The notes under the pieces: generated by a model | What the model saw: the letters and a program-made list of their open reading frames with translations, nothing else | The model's database searches: none | Told to the model about the DNA's origin: nothing | Program-made: the position numbers and the translations under genes | Shown: positions 25,710 to 34,397 of the stretch, piece by piece | Layout of the letters: each line of letters starts with the position of its first letter | Position numbering within the stretch: position 1 is the first letter of the stretch | Assembly: GCA_947385085.1 (NCBI GenBank) | Contig: CANDJN010000004.1 | Span: 1-64,000, forward strand | Length of the DNA: 64,000 nt | Source of the DNA: an uncultured Erysipelotrichaceae bacterium | GTDB taxonomy: Bacteria > Bacillota_I > Bacilli_A > Erysipelotrichales > Erysipelotrichaceae | Reading direction: 5' to 3'

Positions 25710-27443
25710 ATGTTAATAGATTTGGATCATGTCAGTTACAGCTATCACGAACAACGACTGTTAGATGAGGTATCCTTTACATTGGAAGAAAAGGATAAGG
25801 TGGCGCTGGTTGGAGTGAATGGGGCAGGTAAGAGCACGCTATTGCGCTTATTAGCAGGCAGTGAGGCTTGTGATCAAGGAATCATCCGGCGAAAAAAAGA
25901 TTTGCGCATCGCCGCGTTGACGCAAAATCCCGATTTGAATTCAGCGCTGAATGTGTGGGAACAGGTAATGGGCAAGCAAGGGAATCATACCAAGGAATAT
26001 GAAGCCAAAGCGATGCTGCAGCGATTGGGGATAACGGATGTGACGGCGCCGATTGCGACATTATCAGGCGGTCAGCGAAAGCGTGTGGCGCTGGCACAAG
26101 TTTTGCTTCAGGAATACGATTTACTGTTGTTGGATGAGCCGACCAATCATCTGGATGCGGATATGATTGAATGGCTGGAGGCCTTCTTAATCAAATGCCA
26201 TCGCGCGGTTTTTATGGTGACGCATGATCGCTATTTTATGGAACGCATTACGAATCGGATGGTGGAACTGGATCATGGCCGGCTGTTTGCCTATCAGGGG
26301 AATTATGAAACGTATCTGGAACAGAAACAGCTGCGGATTGCGCAGGAAGCAAAACAGGAACATAAACGGCAGCGATTGTTAAAGCAGGAATGGGAATGGG
26401 TGCGCGCTGGAGTGCAGGCACGAGGAACCAAAAGTCGTGGTCGCTTGGCGCGGTTTGAGGCGCTGCAGGCAGAAAGCGCACCGTCAGTCGATCAAACACT
26501 GAACCTACAAGCACCGACTTCACGGCTGGGCAAAAAAACGGTGGAAATTTACGATTTACAAAAACAATACGGGGATCATGTGCTGTTTCATTCTTTTTCT
26601 TATCAAATGAAGCGCAATGAGCGAATCGGAATATTGGGGCAAAACGGCTGCGGGAAATCCACATTATTGCGGATTTTGGCTCATCAGGAAGAAGCAGACA
26701 GCGGCAGCGTTGTATTGGGTGAAACGGTGAAAGTCGGCTTTTTTACGCAGCACAGCGATCTTTGGGAACCGCAGAGCCGAGTGAAAGATGCGCTCATTGC
26801 CATTCCCGATGTGGATCGTCAACAGGCGGCGATCCTGCTGGAACAATTCGGCTTTGATCGAGCGAAGCAATACCAGAAAATCATGACGCTGTCCGGCGGG
26901 GAACAGCGCCGCCTGCATTTACTGCAAGTGCTGTTACAGGCGCCCAATATTCTCCTTTTGGATGAACCGACCAATGATCTGGACATCGACACATTACAAG
27001 TATTAGAGGATTATCTCGATCATTTTAACGGCGGTGTTTTTGTCGTATCTCATGATCGTTATTTTTTGGATCGCATCTGCGATACGATGTTTGTCTTTCA
27101 GCCGGATGGCACAATCCAAACGAGCATCGGTGGCTATTCGCAATCCCTAGAAATGAGAAAGCTTCAGAAACAAGACTACGAACAAACAAATAAAACAAAA
27201 GCCTCACGGTCACCACAACGCGCAATGAGCTCTCGTGAGAAGCATGAATGGGAACAAATGGAATCCGTTCTGGCACAGCTGGAACAACATCTGAAAGAGC
27301 TGGATCAGGCAATGGCACAAACAAACGATTATCGCCAGGTGAAGGAACTCGCAAAGCAGCGAGAAGCACTGGAACAGCAACTCGAAGAACGAATGGAACG
27401 CTGGCTCATACTGGAAGAAAAACACAATGCGGCAAATCGCTGA
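25710..27443 (+). CDS. ABC-F family ATPase
   Basis: This 577-residue soluble protein has two ABC domains and no membrane spans, hence ABC-F. The first has GVNGAGKST, LSGGQRKR and LLLDEPTNHLD. The second has GQNGCGKST, LSGGEQRR and LLLDEPTNDLD. A linker rich in Arg/Lys (about 210-260) and a C-terminal coiled coil (about 500-570) resemble the Uup group. ABC-F proteins act on the ribosome in stalled translation, and some protect against antibiotics. Which one this is cannot be told. Confidence 0.9.
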   Translation: MLIDLDHVSYSYHEQRLLDEVSFTLEEKDKVALVGVNGAGKSTLLRLLAGSEACDQGIIRRKKDLRIAALTQNPDLNSALNVWEQVMGKQGNHTKEYEAKAMLQRLGITDVTAPIATLSGGQRKRVALAQVLLQEYDLLLLDEPTNHLDADMIEWLEAFLIKCHRAVFMVTHDRYFMERITNRMVELDHGRLFAYQGNYETYLEQKQLRIAQEAKQEHKRQRLLKQEWEWVRAGVQARGTKSRGRLARFEALQAESAPSVDQTLNLQAPTSRLGKKTVEIYDLQKQYGDHVLFHSFSYQMKRNERIGILGQNGCGKSTLLRILAHQEEADSGSVVLGETVKVGFFTQHSDLWEPQSRVKDALIAIPDVDRQQAAILLEQFGFDRAKQYQKIMTLSGGEQRRLHLLQVLLQAPNILLLDEPTNDLDIDTLQVLEDYLDHFNGGVFVVSHDRYFLDRICDTMFVFQPDGTIQTSIGGYSQSLEMRKLQKQDYEQTNKTKASRSPQRAMSSREKHEWEQMESVLAQLEQHLKELDQAMAQTNDYRQVKELAKQREALEQQLEERMERWLILEEKHNAANR

Positions 27444-27551
27444 TCCTCATTTCTGTTTATTAATAAAGGAAACGATCAAGACGTAAAGAAACAAAGGCAT
27501 TGGTAGAAATCAATCAGACATTCTCAAGTATGAGCACCATAATAGCATACT

Positions 27552-27580
27552 AAAAACCCAGCAGTTTTCATAACTGCTGG
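27552..27580 (-). terminator. Intrinsic terminator (minus strand)
   Basis: A perfect nine-pair stem CCAGCAGTT/AACTGCTGG with a five-base loop is followed on the minus strand by G and five T residues. It lies downstream of the nuclease-like ORF and the relic at 27599-27655. Confidence 0.75.
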
Positions 27581-27598
27581 AAAAGATAATTTTAAAAA

Positions 27599-27655
27599 TT
27601 ACACATTTTTCTTGACAAACCCTGGCTGTATGACGTTCTGACAGCGATTGCTTCT
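27599..27655 (-). pseudogene. Relic of a protein C-terminus ending in GFVKK
   Basis: Nineteen codons, ending RCQNVIQPGFVKKNV and a stop, are preceded by a stop in frame. The related ending RCNRNHVMISGFVKK lies at 28608-28709, and the two share the 15-base DNA stretch TTTCTTGACAAACCC (plus). Both look like the end of one protein family, perhaps a transposase, but I cannot name it. Confidence 0.4.
27608..27622 (+). repeat. 15-base direct repeat, copy 1
   Basis: TTTCTTGACAAACCC. The second copy is at 28611-28625, 1003 bases away. The pair brackets the RNA/nuclease module. Confidence 0.6.
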
Positions 27656-27707
27656 TTACCGAATTTGAAAGTCTCATTGCTATTATCCCATCCAATACAT
27701 TTAGTAA

Positions 27708-28097
27708 TCAATAAGCTTTGACTTTGTATGCCCTAATTTTAAGTTTTTCTTTCTTTGTGTCATTGATTGGATAAAGTGTTTTGATTTTTAATTCTTTTGA
27801 TTGTGAAACTCTCACAGCCACAAGTATATTATCCGTTATATGCTTTACAAACTCTAACGACCTGTTGTTTTCATTAAATGAGATAAATTCGGGTTCTTGT
27901 ATAATTGCATTTATGCTTAAAATAGTTTTTTTGTATGATTCTTCATTAGAAAATTCTTGCCTATGCTTCGCAAAATGAAAAAAACGATCATCATATAAAA
28001 CAATACTTTTACCCCTGTACATATCGGGAAGTCCGTAGTCGCTTATGTAATTATCATCTAAAACACATATAATGATCTTACTTGGTTTTTTATTCAT
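27708..28097 (-). CDS. Small PBECR-like (barnase/EndoU/colicin-E5-RelE fold) nuclease-type protein
   Basis: This is a 129-residue soluble basic protein. The C-terminal half (FISFNENNRSLEFVKHITDN then ILVAVRVSQ...IKTLYPIND) resembles the PBECR nuclease-like domains seen in phage polyvalent proteins. That likeness is from memory of the pattern and is not proven. AGAGG eight to nine bases before ATG 28097 is a fair ribosome binding site. There are only about 17 bases between an upstream terminator and this site and no promoter in them, so expression depends on read-through from the structured RNA. A toxin role is inference. Confidence 0.55.
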   Translation of the reverse strand: MNKKPSKIIICVLDDNYISDYGLPDMYRGKSIVLYDDRFFHFAKHRQEFSNEESYKKTILSINAIIQEPEFISFNENNRSLEFVKHITDNILVAVRVSQSKELKIKTLYPINDTKKEKLKIRAYKVKAY

Positions 28098-28112
28098 TTG
28101 CTATACCTCTAA

Positions 28113-28272
28113 AGAAAAACCCCTATAAAAGGGGCTTACTGCGGTTAATTCATTGGATGGGCGATAGTTCCATCATCTCATCGGGTTTCCCCTACACTTG
28201 ACATCTTGCGATGCGCGATAGCCATCTTTCTATCCTCAATGAATGCTAACCGTTTAAGACATATCATTGTCT
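28113..28272 (-). ncRNA. Candidate structured RNA with own promoter and terminator
   Basis: The predicted transcript is about 160 nt. After a small hairpin (AGACA/TGTCT), a long closing stem pairs CGGTTA-GC-ATTCATTG with CAATGAATTAACCG, with a two-base bulge. Inside are two GNRA-capped hairpins (CATC-GCAA-GATG and GGG-GAAA-CCC) and an imperfect repeat, GATGG-(AA)-CTATCGC-N-CATC, at a 52-base period. A terminator hairpin follows. No ORF fits. I do not recognise a known RNA family. Confidence 0.6.
28115..28134 (-). terminator. Terminator between the RNA and the nuclease-like ORF
   Basis: Minus-strand stem CCCCT/AGGGG with a five-base loop is followed by five T residues. The stem is short enough to allow some read-through. 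Confidence 0.75.
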
Positions 28273-28278
28273 ATAAAT

Positions 28279-28307
28279 AGAATACTCTGTAATTGTTGAA
28301 ATGTCAA
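28279..28307 (-). promoter_or_regulatory. Promoter of the structured RNA
   Basis: On the minus strand TTGACA (28302-28307), 17 bases, TATTCT (28279-28284). It places the transcript start near 28272. Confidence 0.75.
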
Positions 28308-28397
28308 TACCCTAACAACACATAACGGCATGTCGGTTGGCGGTCGTCAGCAACAAAGAGTAAACAAGCATTTCATCTCACATTTGTGTATTTCATT

Positions 28398-28495
28398 ATG
28401 CTTGTACCTACCATTTCATTTATTCTTCCATCTTTTAATAAATTTGGCGCATAATCCACCCAATTCACCCTAATAAACTTCTACGCTTGTTTTCA
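28398..28495 (-). pseudogene. Unidentified coding relic
   Basis: The minus strand reads as about thirty sensible codons containing WVDYAPNLLKDGRINEMVG before a stop. No start, ribosome binding site or family is recognised. The limits given are approximate. It sits upstream of the structured-RNA promoter in a region of gene debris. Confidence 0.25.
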
Positions 28496-28607
28496 AAGAT
28501 CATTAGCTGCATCTTTATCTTAGTAGGGTATCTCTGTCGAAATTATACTATCTTGAGAATCTCTACAAAATCTTGGGTATTCAGAAGCGTAGATCTGAGT
28601 GCCTCTT

Positions 28608-28709
28608 TTATTTCTTGACAAACCCAGATATCATAACATGATTTCGGTTACAGCGCATTCTATTCTTATTACCGTTGAATGGAAGCCTGACAGGAAAAAG
28701 CTCAAAGCT
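28608..28709 (-). pseudogene. Relic of a protein C-terminus ending in GFVKK (second copy)
   Basis: Thirty-four codons, from SFELFPVRLPFNG to NHVMISGFVKK and TAA, are open upstream only to a TAG. It resembles the relic at 27599-27655 in the last 13-15 residues and shares 15 identical bases. It is probably the tail of a decayed mobile-element gene. Confidence 0.4.
28611..28625 (+). repeat. 15-base direct repeat, copy 2
   Basis: TTTCTTGACAAACCC, identical to 27608-27622. In both places it encodes the GFVKK tail on the minus strand. Confidence 0.6.
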
Positions 28710-28756
28710 GCGCTACCTCTGTCGTTTTAATGTTTATAATATGCGCGATTTCACTC

Positions 28757-29398
28757 ATGTCTATGTTGTTAAATGAAGATCAAAAAGAACATATGAAAGT
28801 CATTAAGGAGTTACAGGCGCTGCATCCGGAATACAGCGAACAGGAAATGGCTTAGGCATGGACGTTAGCCATGGGGAAAAAGCGCAGTAATGTGATGATT
28901 CCTTTGTGGAATCAAGGAAATCCCAAAAAGGGACGCTACTCCATTCAGACCGCAATTTATCATTGGAACAATGCCGATAAAATTGTTGAGATGGCTAGAG
29001 AGGTACATGCTTGTAACGCCAATATGCAAGTGAAAATTCCGGCGGGCCATCAGGGAATCATCGCGATGGAACAGGCAACCTATGAAGGAATCAGCGTAAT
29101 GGCTACACTTGTGTTCTCTGTGGATCAGGCAATTGCCGCTGCCGAAGCCATCGAAACCGGTCTTGAAAGAAGAAAAAAAGAAGGTCTGGATAATTCACAA
29201 TTAAATCCGATGTGTGCAGTTTTATTAGGGATGCAGGATGACTGGATCAAAGCTTATGCGGAACAAGAAAATATCGTCATTCATCCGGATGCGTACCATT
29301 GGGGCGGTGTGACGATTTGTAAAAAGGTTTATAAGATTTTTAAAGAAAGAAATTATTTAAAAGAAAACCTTATATTTGCTTATACTGAGCATGAATAA
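28757..29398 (+). pseudogene. Transaldolase fragment
   Basis: The frame from about 28757 is broken by TAG at 28853-28855 and then continues to TAA at 29398. The text matches the middle of long-form transaldolases: WNQGNPKKGRYSIQT, then NMQVKIPAGHQGI with the Lys of the active-site strand, EQATYEGISVMATLVFSV, and LLGMQDDW. The first 100 or so residues and the C-terminal end are missing, so it cannot be functional. It may once have belonged to a sugar cluster. A weak hairpin with a T-run follows. Confidence 0.75.
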
Positions 29399-29407
29399 GG
29401 TTTTTTT
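29366..29407 (+). terminator. Possible terminator after the transaldolase relic
   Basis: AACCTTA and TAAGGTT are separated by about 23 bases and followed by further T residues. 29408-29645 holds only a likely -10 region (TATACT/TATAAT near 29620) for the next gene. Confidence 0.4.
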
Positions 29408-29645
29408 ATGTGTATCTCGTATGCGTTTTATACAACCCATTCATCATCAACGTTTACTGTTGTAAGGAAAGATCTTCTAGCGAAGAAAACTGTGATAAAG
29501 TGTGAAAGCCCCCCTTAGATCAATAACTCTGTTATTTTATGGATGAGTATTAAACTATGATCGTGGAAAATAAAACACTTTTTATCACATTTCACTTTAT
29601 TTTTACGCGGTTTTCGATTATACTATATAATTGGTAGGTGAGAAT

Positions 29646-30101
29646 ATGCGATTAAGTCGATATTTCTGTTTCTTTGTGTCACTTTTGTTGCTGGTAAGCG
29701 GATGCAGCTCAGGCAGTGGTGAGCCGGGTCGGCTGGAAACAATTAATACGGCACAGTTAATAGAAAAAGTGAATAAAGAAGAAGATTTCGTTCTGGTATT
29801 TACCATGTCAGATTGTATTCATTGCCAGCATTTTAAAGAGGTCTTGGATGATTATCTGCCTGATCATAATGTGGTATTGTATGAGGTTATGGTGGATGTA
29901 GAACCCAATCGCCAACAGGCATTAACGGAATTGGAATCGCTGTTTCCCGATTTCACGGGAACACCGGATTTATACATTCTTGAAAAAGGGAAAATCAAGA
30001 GCCGCTTCTGGGATGAATATGAGGAAGTGGGCTTGGATGAAACGAGCTTTCATGCATGGGTAAAAAAATACGATCAGCTGGATCGTGAGGTAAAACAATA
30101 A
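29646..30101 (+). CDS. Thioredoxin-fold lipoprotein
   Basis: This 151-residue protein has a signal peptide and a lipobox LVSGC (Cys20). A small thioredoxin-like domain follows with the redox pair Cys57-Ile-His-Cys60. The cis-proline position appears in FTGTPDLYIL. It should be anchored outside the membrane and handle protein disulfides. ATG 29646 is chosen because TAGGTGAG lies just upstream; a TTG at 29631 has no site. A terminator overlaps its end. Confidence 0.82.
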   Translation: MRLSRYFCFFVSLLLLVSGCSSGSGEPGRLETINTAQLIEKVNKEEDFVLVFTMSDCIHCQHFKEVLDDYLPDHNVVLYEVMVDVEPNRQQALTELESLFPDFTGTPDLYILEKGKIKSRFWDEYEEVGLDETSFHAWVKKYDQLDREVKQ

Positions 30102-30128
30102 TCTTCTTTGTCAAAAAGAAGATTTTTT
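30100..30128 (+). terminator. Intrinsic terminator
   Basis: A ten-pair stem AATCTTCTTT/AAAGAAGATT with a five-base loop is followed by a T-run, right at the end of the lipoprotein gene. Confidence 0.82.
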
Positions 30129-30166
30129 AAATTGAGCATATTTTTATGATAGGGATGGTGAAGTAA

Positions 30167-30832
30167 ATGGTATCCATCGGCAATGATTGGGATGAACTGT
30201 TAAAGGATGAATTTACTAAGGAATATTATTTAAAATTGCGGCAGTTTTTAGCGGTCGAATATCGGACAAGGACGATTTATCCGGATATGTATGATATTTT
30301 TAACGCGTTAAAATATACTTCATATGCGCAAGTAAAGGCGGTGATTTTGGGACAGGATCCCTATCATGGCAAGGGGCAGGCACATGGCTTGTGCTTCTCG
30401 GTTCAAAAGGGCGTAACCCCACCGCCCTCCTTAAAAAATATCTTTGCGGAGCTTCATGACGATTTGGGGTGCACGATTCCTGAACACGGGAATCTGAGCG
30501 CTTGGGCAAAGCAGGGTGTCTTAATGCTCAATACCGTTTTAACAGTGCGTGAGAGCTCGCCCAATTCTCATCGGGGAAAGGGCTGGGAAATCTTAAGCGA
30601 TCGGATCATTTCCTTGCTTGATCAAAAGCCGGAACCGGTGGTATTTCTGTTATGGGGTAAAAATGCTCAGGAAAAGATGAATCTGTTGCACAATCCGAAT
30701 CATTTGGTTTTGACCAGTTCTCATCCCAGTCCCTATAGTGTTAACTATGGATTTAAGGGATGTCGCCACTTTTCCCAGGCCAATGATTTTTTAATACAGC
30801 ACGGCAGCACGCCGATTAATTGGCAGCTGTAA
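30167..30832 (+). CDS. ung: Uracil-DNA glycosylase (family 1)
   Basis: This 221-residue enzyme removes uracil from DNA in base excision repair. The water-activating motif GQDPYH (62-67, Asp64) and the catalytic HPSPYS (His186) are intact, and LLWGKNAQ is the uracil-binding strand. The length is normal. It is a single gene between a terminator and the ABC exporter genes. Confidence 0.96.
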   Translation: MVSIGNDWDELLKDEFTKEYYLKLRQFLAVEYRTRTIYPDMYDIFNALKYTSYAQVKAVILGQDPYHGKGQAHGLCFSVQKGVTPPPSLKNIFAELHDDLGCTIPEHGNLSAWAKQGVLMLNTVLTVRESSPNSHRGKGWEILSDRIISLLDQKPEPVVFLLWGKNAQEKMNLLHNPNHLVLTSSHPSPYSVNYGFKGCRHFSQANDFLIQHGSTPINWQL

Positions 30833-30895
30833 CGAAAGCATTCATATATTTGTTTTTCTAATATTTGATGATAAAACGCAATATGAAAGGAAGTG

Positions 30896-32635
30896 ATGAA
30901 AATGCGAATCATTATAAAATATTTAAAGCGATATAAAGTATTATTTGTGATTAATGTGTTATCGGTATTCGGGTTTGCATTGGCAGAGCTTGGCATCCCC
31001 ACTATTGTGGCGCAGATGATCGATCAGGGCGTCGCTCGTAACGATCAGAATTATCTGCTTCAAATGGGCGGTGTGATTGCGGTGATTTCTGTTCTTGGGG
31101 TAGCCGGAACCATTTTATTAGGCTATTGCTGTGCAAAGATCAGCACTTCCATCACTCGTGATATTCGCAACGATATTTTTTCCAAGGTTCAACATTTTTC
31201 CCATGAAGAATTCAATCAGTTCGGTGTTTCTTCGCTGATTACCCGCACCAATAACGATGCATTTCAGATTATGATGTTTGTCAATGTACTGTTGCGTACG
31301 GCATTATTGGCGCCGGTGATGGCAGTGATCAGTATGATCATGACAATTCGTGCGTCGCTGCCCTTATCGCTGGTGATCGGAGCGACCATACCGGTGATTA
31401 TTGTGGGGGTGAGTGTGGTTGCGAAGATTTCCGAACCGATCTCGCAACGCCAACAGGCGGGGATTGATGCGATTAATCGCATATCGCGGGAAAACTTAAC
31501 GGGCATTCGTGTCATCCGTGCTTTCCATAATGATGATTATGAATCGAAGCGATTTGATGAAGCCAATCATAATTTTATGATTCATTCCAAACGCTTATTT
31601 AAGCTGATGATGATGACTCAGCCCATCTTCTTTCTTTTGATGAATTTGGCATCTATGGGTATCTATTGGATTGCGGCAGGACTGATTGATCAGGGCAGTC
31701 TGCCGGTTGGCCAGCTGATTGCCTTTAATGAATATTTATTTCATGCGATGTTTTCCGTTATGTTATTCTGTACGGTATTTATGATGTATCCGCGCGCTGC
31801 CGTATCGGCCAAGCGAATTGAAGCGATCCTGCAATGTGAAAGTGCAATTCATTCACCGAGCGATGGTGTGAAGGTCGAAGATGTGGAATGCATCACCTTT
31901 GATCATGTGACATTTGCCTATCCCGATGGTGAGGAAGCGGTACTAAAGGACATCAGCTTTTCCGTACACAAGGGTGAAACGATCGCCTTTATCGGCAGTA
32001 CCGGATCAGGCAAGAGCACGTTAATCAATCTATTGCCGCGGTTTTATGATGTATCACAGGGCGCTATTCTCATTGATGGCGTGGATCTGCGTAGTTTGGA
32101 TTTATTTCACTGGCGCTCCTTGATGGGCTTTATTGCGCAAAAGGCAAATTTGTTTACCGGCACGATTGTAGATAATATTCGCTTTGGCAAAGAGGATGCC
32201 GATGATGAAGAAGTGATACATGCCGCCAAGGTCGCACAGGCATATGATTTTATTATGGAAAAGGCCGATGGCTTTGATGAGGTGATCGCGGAAGGCGCAA
32301 CCAACTTATCCGGGGGACAGAAACAGCGTTTGTCAATTGCGAGAGCACTTGTAAGAAAGCCGAAGGTTTATGTGTTTGATGATTCTTTTTCCGCGTTGGA
32401 CTTCAAAACGGACGCCAAGCTGCGCCGTGAATTAAAGGGGGAAACAAAGAATGCGATCACGATGGTAGTGGCACAGCGTATTTCTACGATCATGGATGCC
32501 GATCAGATTATCGTGCTTCATGAAGGTAACATCGTGGGCAAGGGAACACATCGGGAATTGTTAAAGGAATGCAAGATCTATCAAGAAATTGCGACTTCCC
32601 AATTAAGTGAGGAGGAATTGGCGTATGAAGAATAA
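30896..32635 (+). CDS. ABC multidrug exporter half-transporter A (degenerate ATP site)
   Basis: This 579-residue six-span membrane domain is fused to an ABC ATPase: Walker A GSTGSGKST, signature LSGGQKQR. After Walker B the catalytic glutamate is replaced by aspartate (VYVFDDSFSALD), as in the degenerate half of heterodimeric exporters such as BmrC/BmrD. The start is ATG 30896 or 30902 with AAAGGAAG upstream; I cannot decide. The partner gene overlaps its end by 11 bases. Confidence 0.9.
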   Translation: MKMRIIIKYLKRYKVLFVINVLSVFGFALAELGIPTIVAQMIDQGVARNDQNYLLQMGGVIAVISVLGVAGTILLGYCCAKISTSITRDIRNDIFSKVQHFSHEEFNQFGVSSLITRTNNDAFQIMMFVNVLLRTALLAPVMAVISMIMTIRASLPLSLVIGATIPVIIVGVSVVAKISEPISQRQQAGIDAINRISRENLTGIRVIRAFHNDDYESKRFDEANHNFMIHSKRLFKLMMMTQPIFFLLMNLASMGIYWIAAGLIDQGSLPVGQLIAFNEYLFHAMFSVMLFCTVFMMYPRAAVSAKRIEAILQCESAIHSPSDGVKVEDVECITFDHVTFAYPDGEEAVLKDISFSVHKGETIAFIGSTGSGKSTLINLLPRFYDVSQGAILIDGVDLRSLDLFHWRSLMGFIAQKANLFTGTIVDNIRFGKEDADDEEVIHAAKVAQAYDFIMEKADGFDEVIAEGATNLSGGQKQRLSIARALVRKPKVYVFDDSFSALDFKTDAKLRRELKGETKNAITMVVAQRISTIMDADQIIVLHEGNIVGKGTHRELLKECKIYQEIATSQLSEEELAYEE

Positions 32636-34397
32636 GAAAAATGTGCCGTTTTCCTCAATCTGGCAAACCTTGAAACCGTTTATCGCGCCATATCAATGGA
32701 GCTATATCGGTGCGATATTGATGGTCGTTGTGACCTGTATCGTATTGGCAATCAATCCCAGCATGGAAGGACAGATTACTACTACATTATTAGCGGATGT
32801 CACCAATGGCACTGCGGTTCGCTTTGATGTGATATTGCGCTTGCTCATCATCTTATTTTGTCTGTATTTTACAAAAACCGCTGCCCAGATTATCGAAACG
32901 GTCTGGTTAACCAATGCGATTCAAAGCGCGATGCATGATTTACGTGATGCGCTTCATGAAAAAATCCATCGCTTGCCGGTACGCTATTTCTACCATCATA
33001 AATATGGAGACATTCTCAGCGTCATTACCAATGATGTCGATACGCTGTCCAATGCTCTCCAACAAAGCTTTATTAATATCTTCAGCGGTGTATTAATGTT
33101 AATTCTGGCAGTCAGTATGATGTTAACGATTAATGTGACGATGACGCTGATTGCGATCCTATTGATTCCGCTGGCACTGCTTATCACTCGTTTGGTGGTG
33201 AGCCGTTCACAGGATAAATTCAATGCACAACAGAATGCATTGGGACGCTTAAACGGTACGATTACCGAGCTATACGGTGGATTCAACGAGATTCTCTTGT
33301 ATAATCGACAAGACCAGGCAATGGCAAATTTCTGTGATATTAATGCCGATTTACAGGAAAATGCGTTTCAGGCACAATTTATGTCTTCCTTAATTTCACC
33401 GCTTATTTCGCTATGTACGTATTTGATCATCGGTTCCGTTGCCGTAGTCGGCTCTATCTTTACGATGAACGGCGCAATATTACTCGGACAGCTTCAAGCC
33501 TTTATCCGTTATATATGGCAGATTAACGATCCACTGTCACAGATTTCCAATTTGTCTTCGCAAATTCAATCTGCTTATGCGGCGATGGTGCGCATTGTGA
33601 CGCTGTTACAGGAAAAAGAGGAGACAGAGCGTGAATCGCTGAAAAGGCTGGATCATGTGAAAGGACAGGTTCGCTTTGAGCATGTACATTTCGGCTATCA
33701 TGAGGATGAACCCATCATCAAGGATTTCAGTGTTACCGTTGAACCCGGACAGATGGTGGCGATTGTGGGGCCTACCGGTGCCGGTAAAACAACGCTGATC
33801 AATTTGTTGGAGCGTTTCTATGATGTATCGGGTGGTTCGATTCAATTAGATGGTGTAGATATTCGTGATCTTTCCCGCCAAGAGTTGCGAGAGAATTTCG
33901 CTATGGTTTTACAGGACACGTGGCTGTTTCACGGTTCGATTTATGATAACATTCGCTATGGACGGCTGGATGCGCGCAAGGATGAAGTCATAGATGCAGC
34001 GAAACGCGCCAAGGTGCATCACTTTATTCGTACCTTGCCGGATGGCTATGACATGGTGCTCAACGAAGAAGGAAACAATATTTCACAGGGAGAAAAGCAG
34101 CTGCTTACGATCGCGCGTGCTTTCTTAAAGGATCCACAGATTCTGATATTAGATGAAGCGACTTCCTCCGTTGATACACGGCTGGAGAAAATGCTACAGG
34201 AAGCGATGCACAACGTGATGCAGGGACGCACCTCCTTTGTCATTGCCCATCGTTTATCCACAATCCGCAATGCCGACCTGATTCTAGTGCTTCAGGAAGG
34301 CAACATTGTGGAGCAGGGAACGCATCAAACGCTTATGGCACAAAACGGCGTCTACGCGGCATTATACAATTCTCAGTTTGGTTTGTATGATGCGTAA
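32625..34397 (+). CDS. ABC multidrug exporter half-transporter B (catalytic)
   Basis: This 590-residue partner has six spans and an ABC domain: Walker A GPTGAGKTT and Walker B ILILDEATSSVD with the catalytic Glu. Its signature is the altered ISQGEKQ. Together with half A it forms one proper and one non-hydrolysing site, the arrangement of heterodimeric drug or lipid exporters. ATG 32625 follows a GAGGAGG site inside the upstream gene. The substrate is unknown. Confidence 0.9.
   Translation: MKNKKNVPFSSIWQTLKPFIAPYQWSYIGAILMVVVTCIVLAINPSMEGQITTTLLADVTNGTAVRFDVILRLLIILFCLYFTKTAAQIIETVWLTNAIQSAMHDLRDALHEKIHRLPVRYFYHHKYGDILSVITNDVDTLSNALQQSFINIFSGVLMLILAVSMMLTINVTMTLIAILLIPLALLITRLVVSRSQDKFNAQQNALGRLNGTITELYGGFNEILLYNRQDQAMANFCDINADLQENAFQAQFMSSLISPLISLCTYLIIGSVAVVGSIFTMNGAILLGQLQAFIRYIWQINDPLSQISNLSSQIQSAYAAMVRIVTLLQEKEETERESLKRLDHVKGQVRFEHVHFGYHEDEPIIKDFSVTVEPGQMVAIVGPTGAGKTTLINLLERFYDVSGGSIQLDGVDIRDLSRQELRENFAMVLQDTWLFHGSIYDNIRYGRLDARKDEVIDAAKRAKVHHFIRTLPDGYDMVLNEEGNNISQGEKQLLTIARAFLKDPQILILDEATSSVDTRLEKMLQEAMHNVMQGRTSFVIAHRLSTIRNADLILVLQEGNIVEQGTHQTLMAQNGVYAALYNSQFGLYDA

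Noticed and set aside
27510..27695. 61-codon minus-strand frame
   Set aside because: It contains a perfect terminator hairpin and overlaps the better-supported GFVKK relic in another frame.
28113..28272. Reading the structured RNA as a tracrRNA, retron RNA or omegaRNA
   Set aside because: No Cas gene, repeat array, reverse transcriptase or TnpB-like gene is present anywhere in the window.
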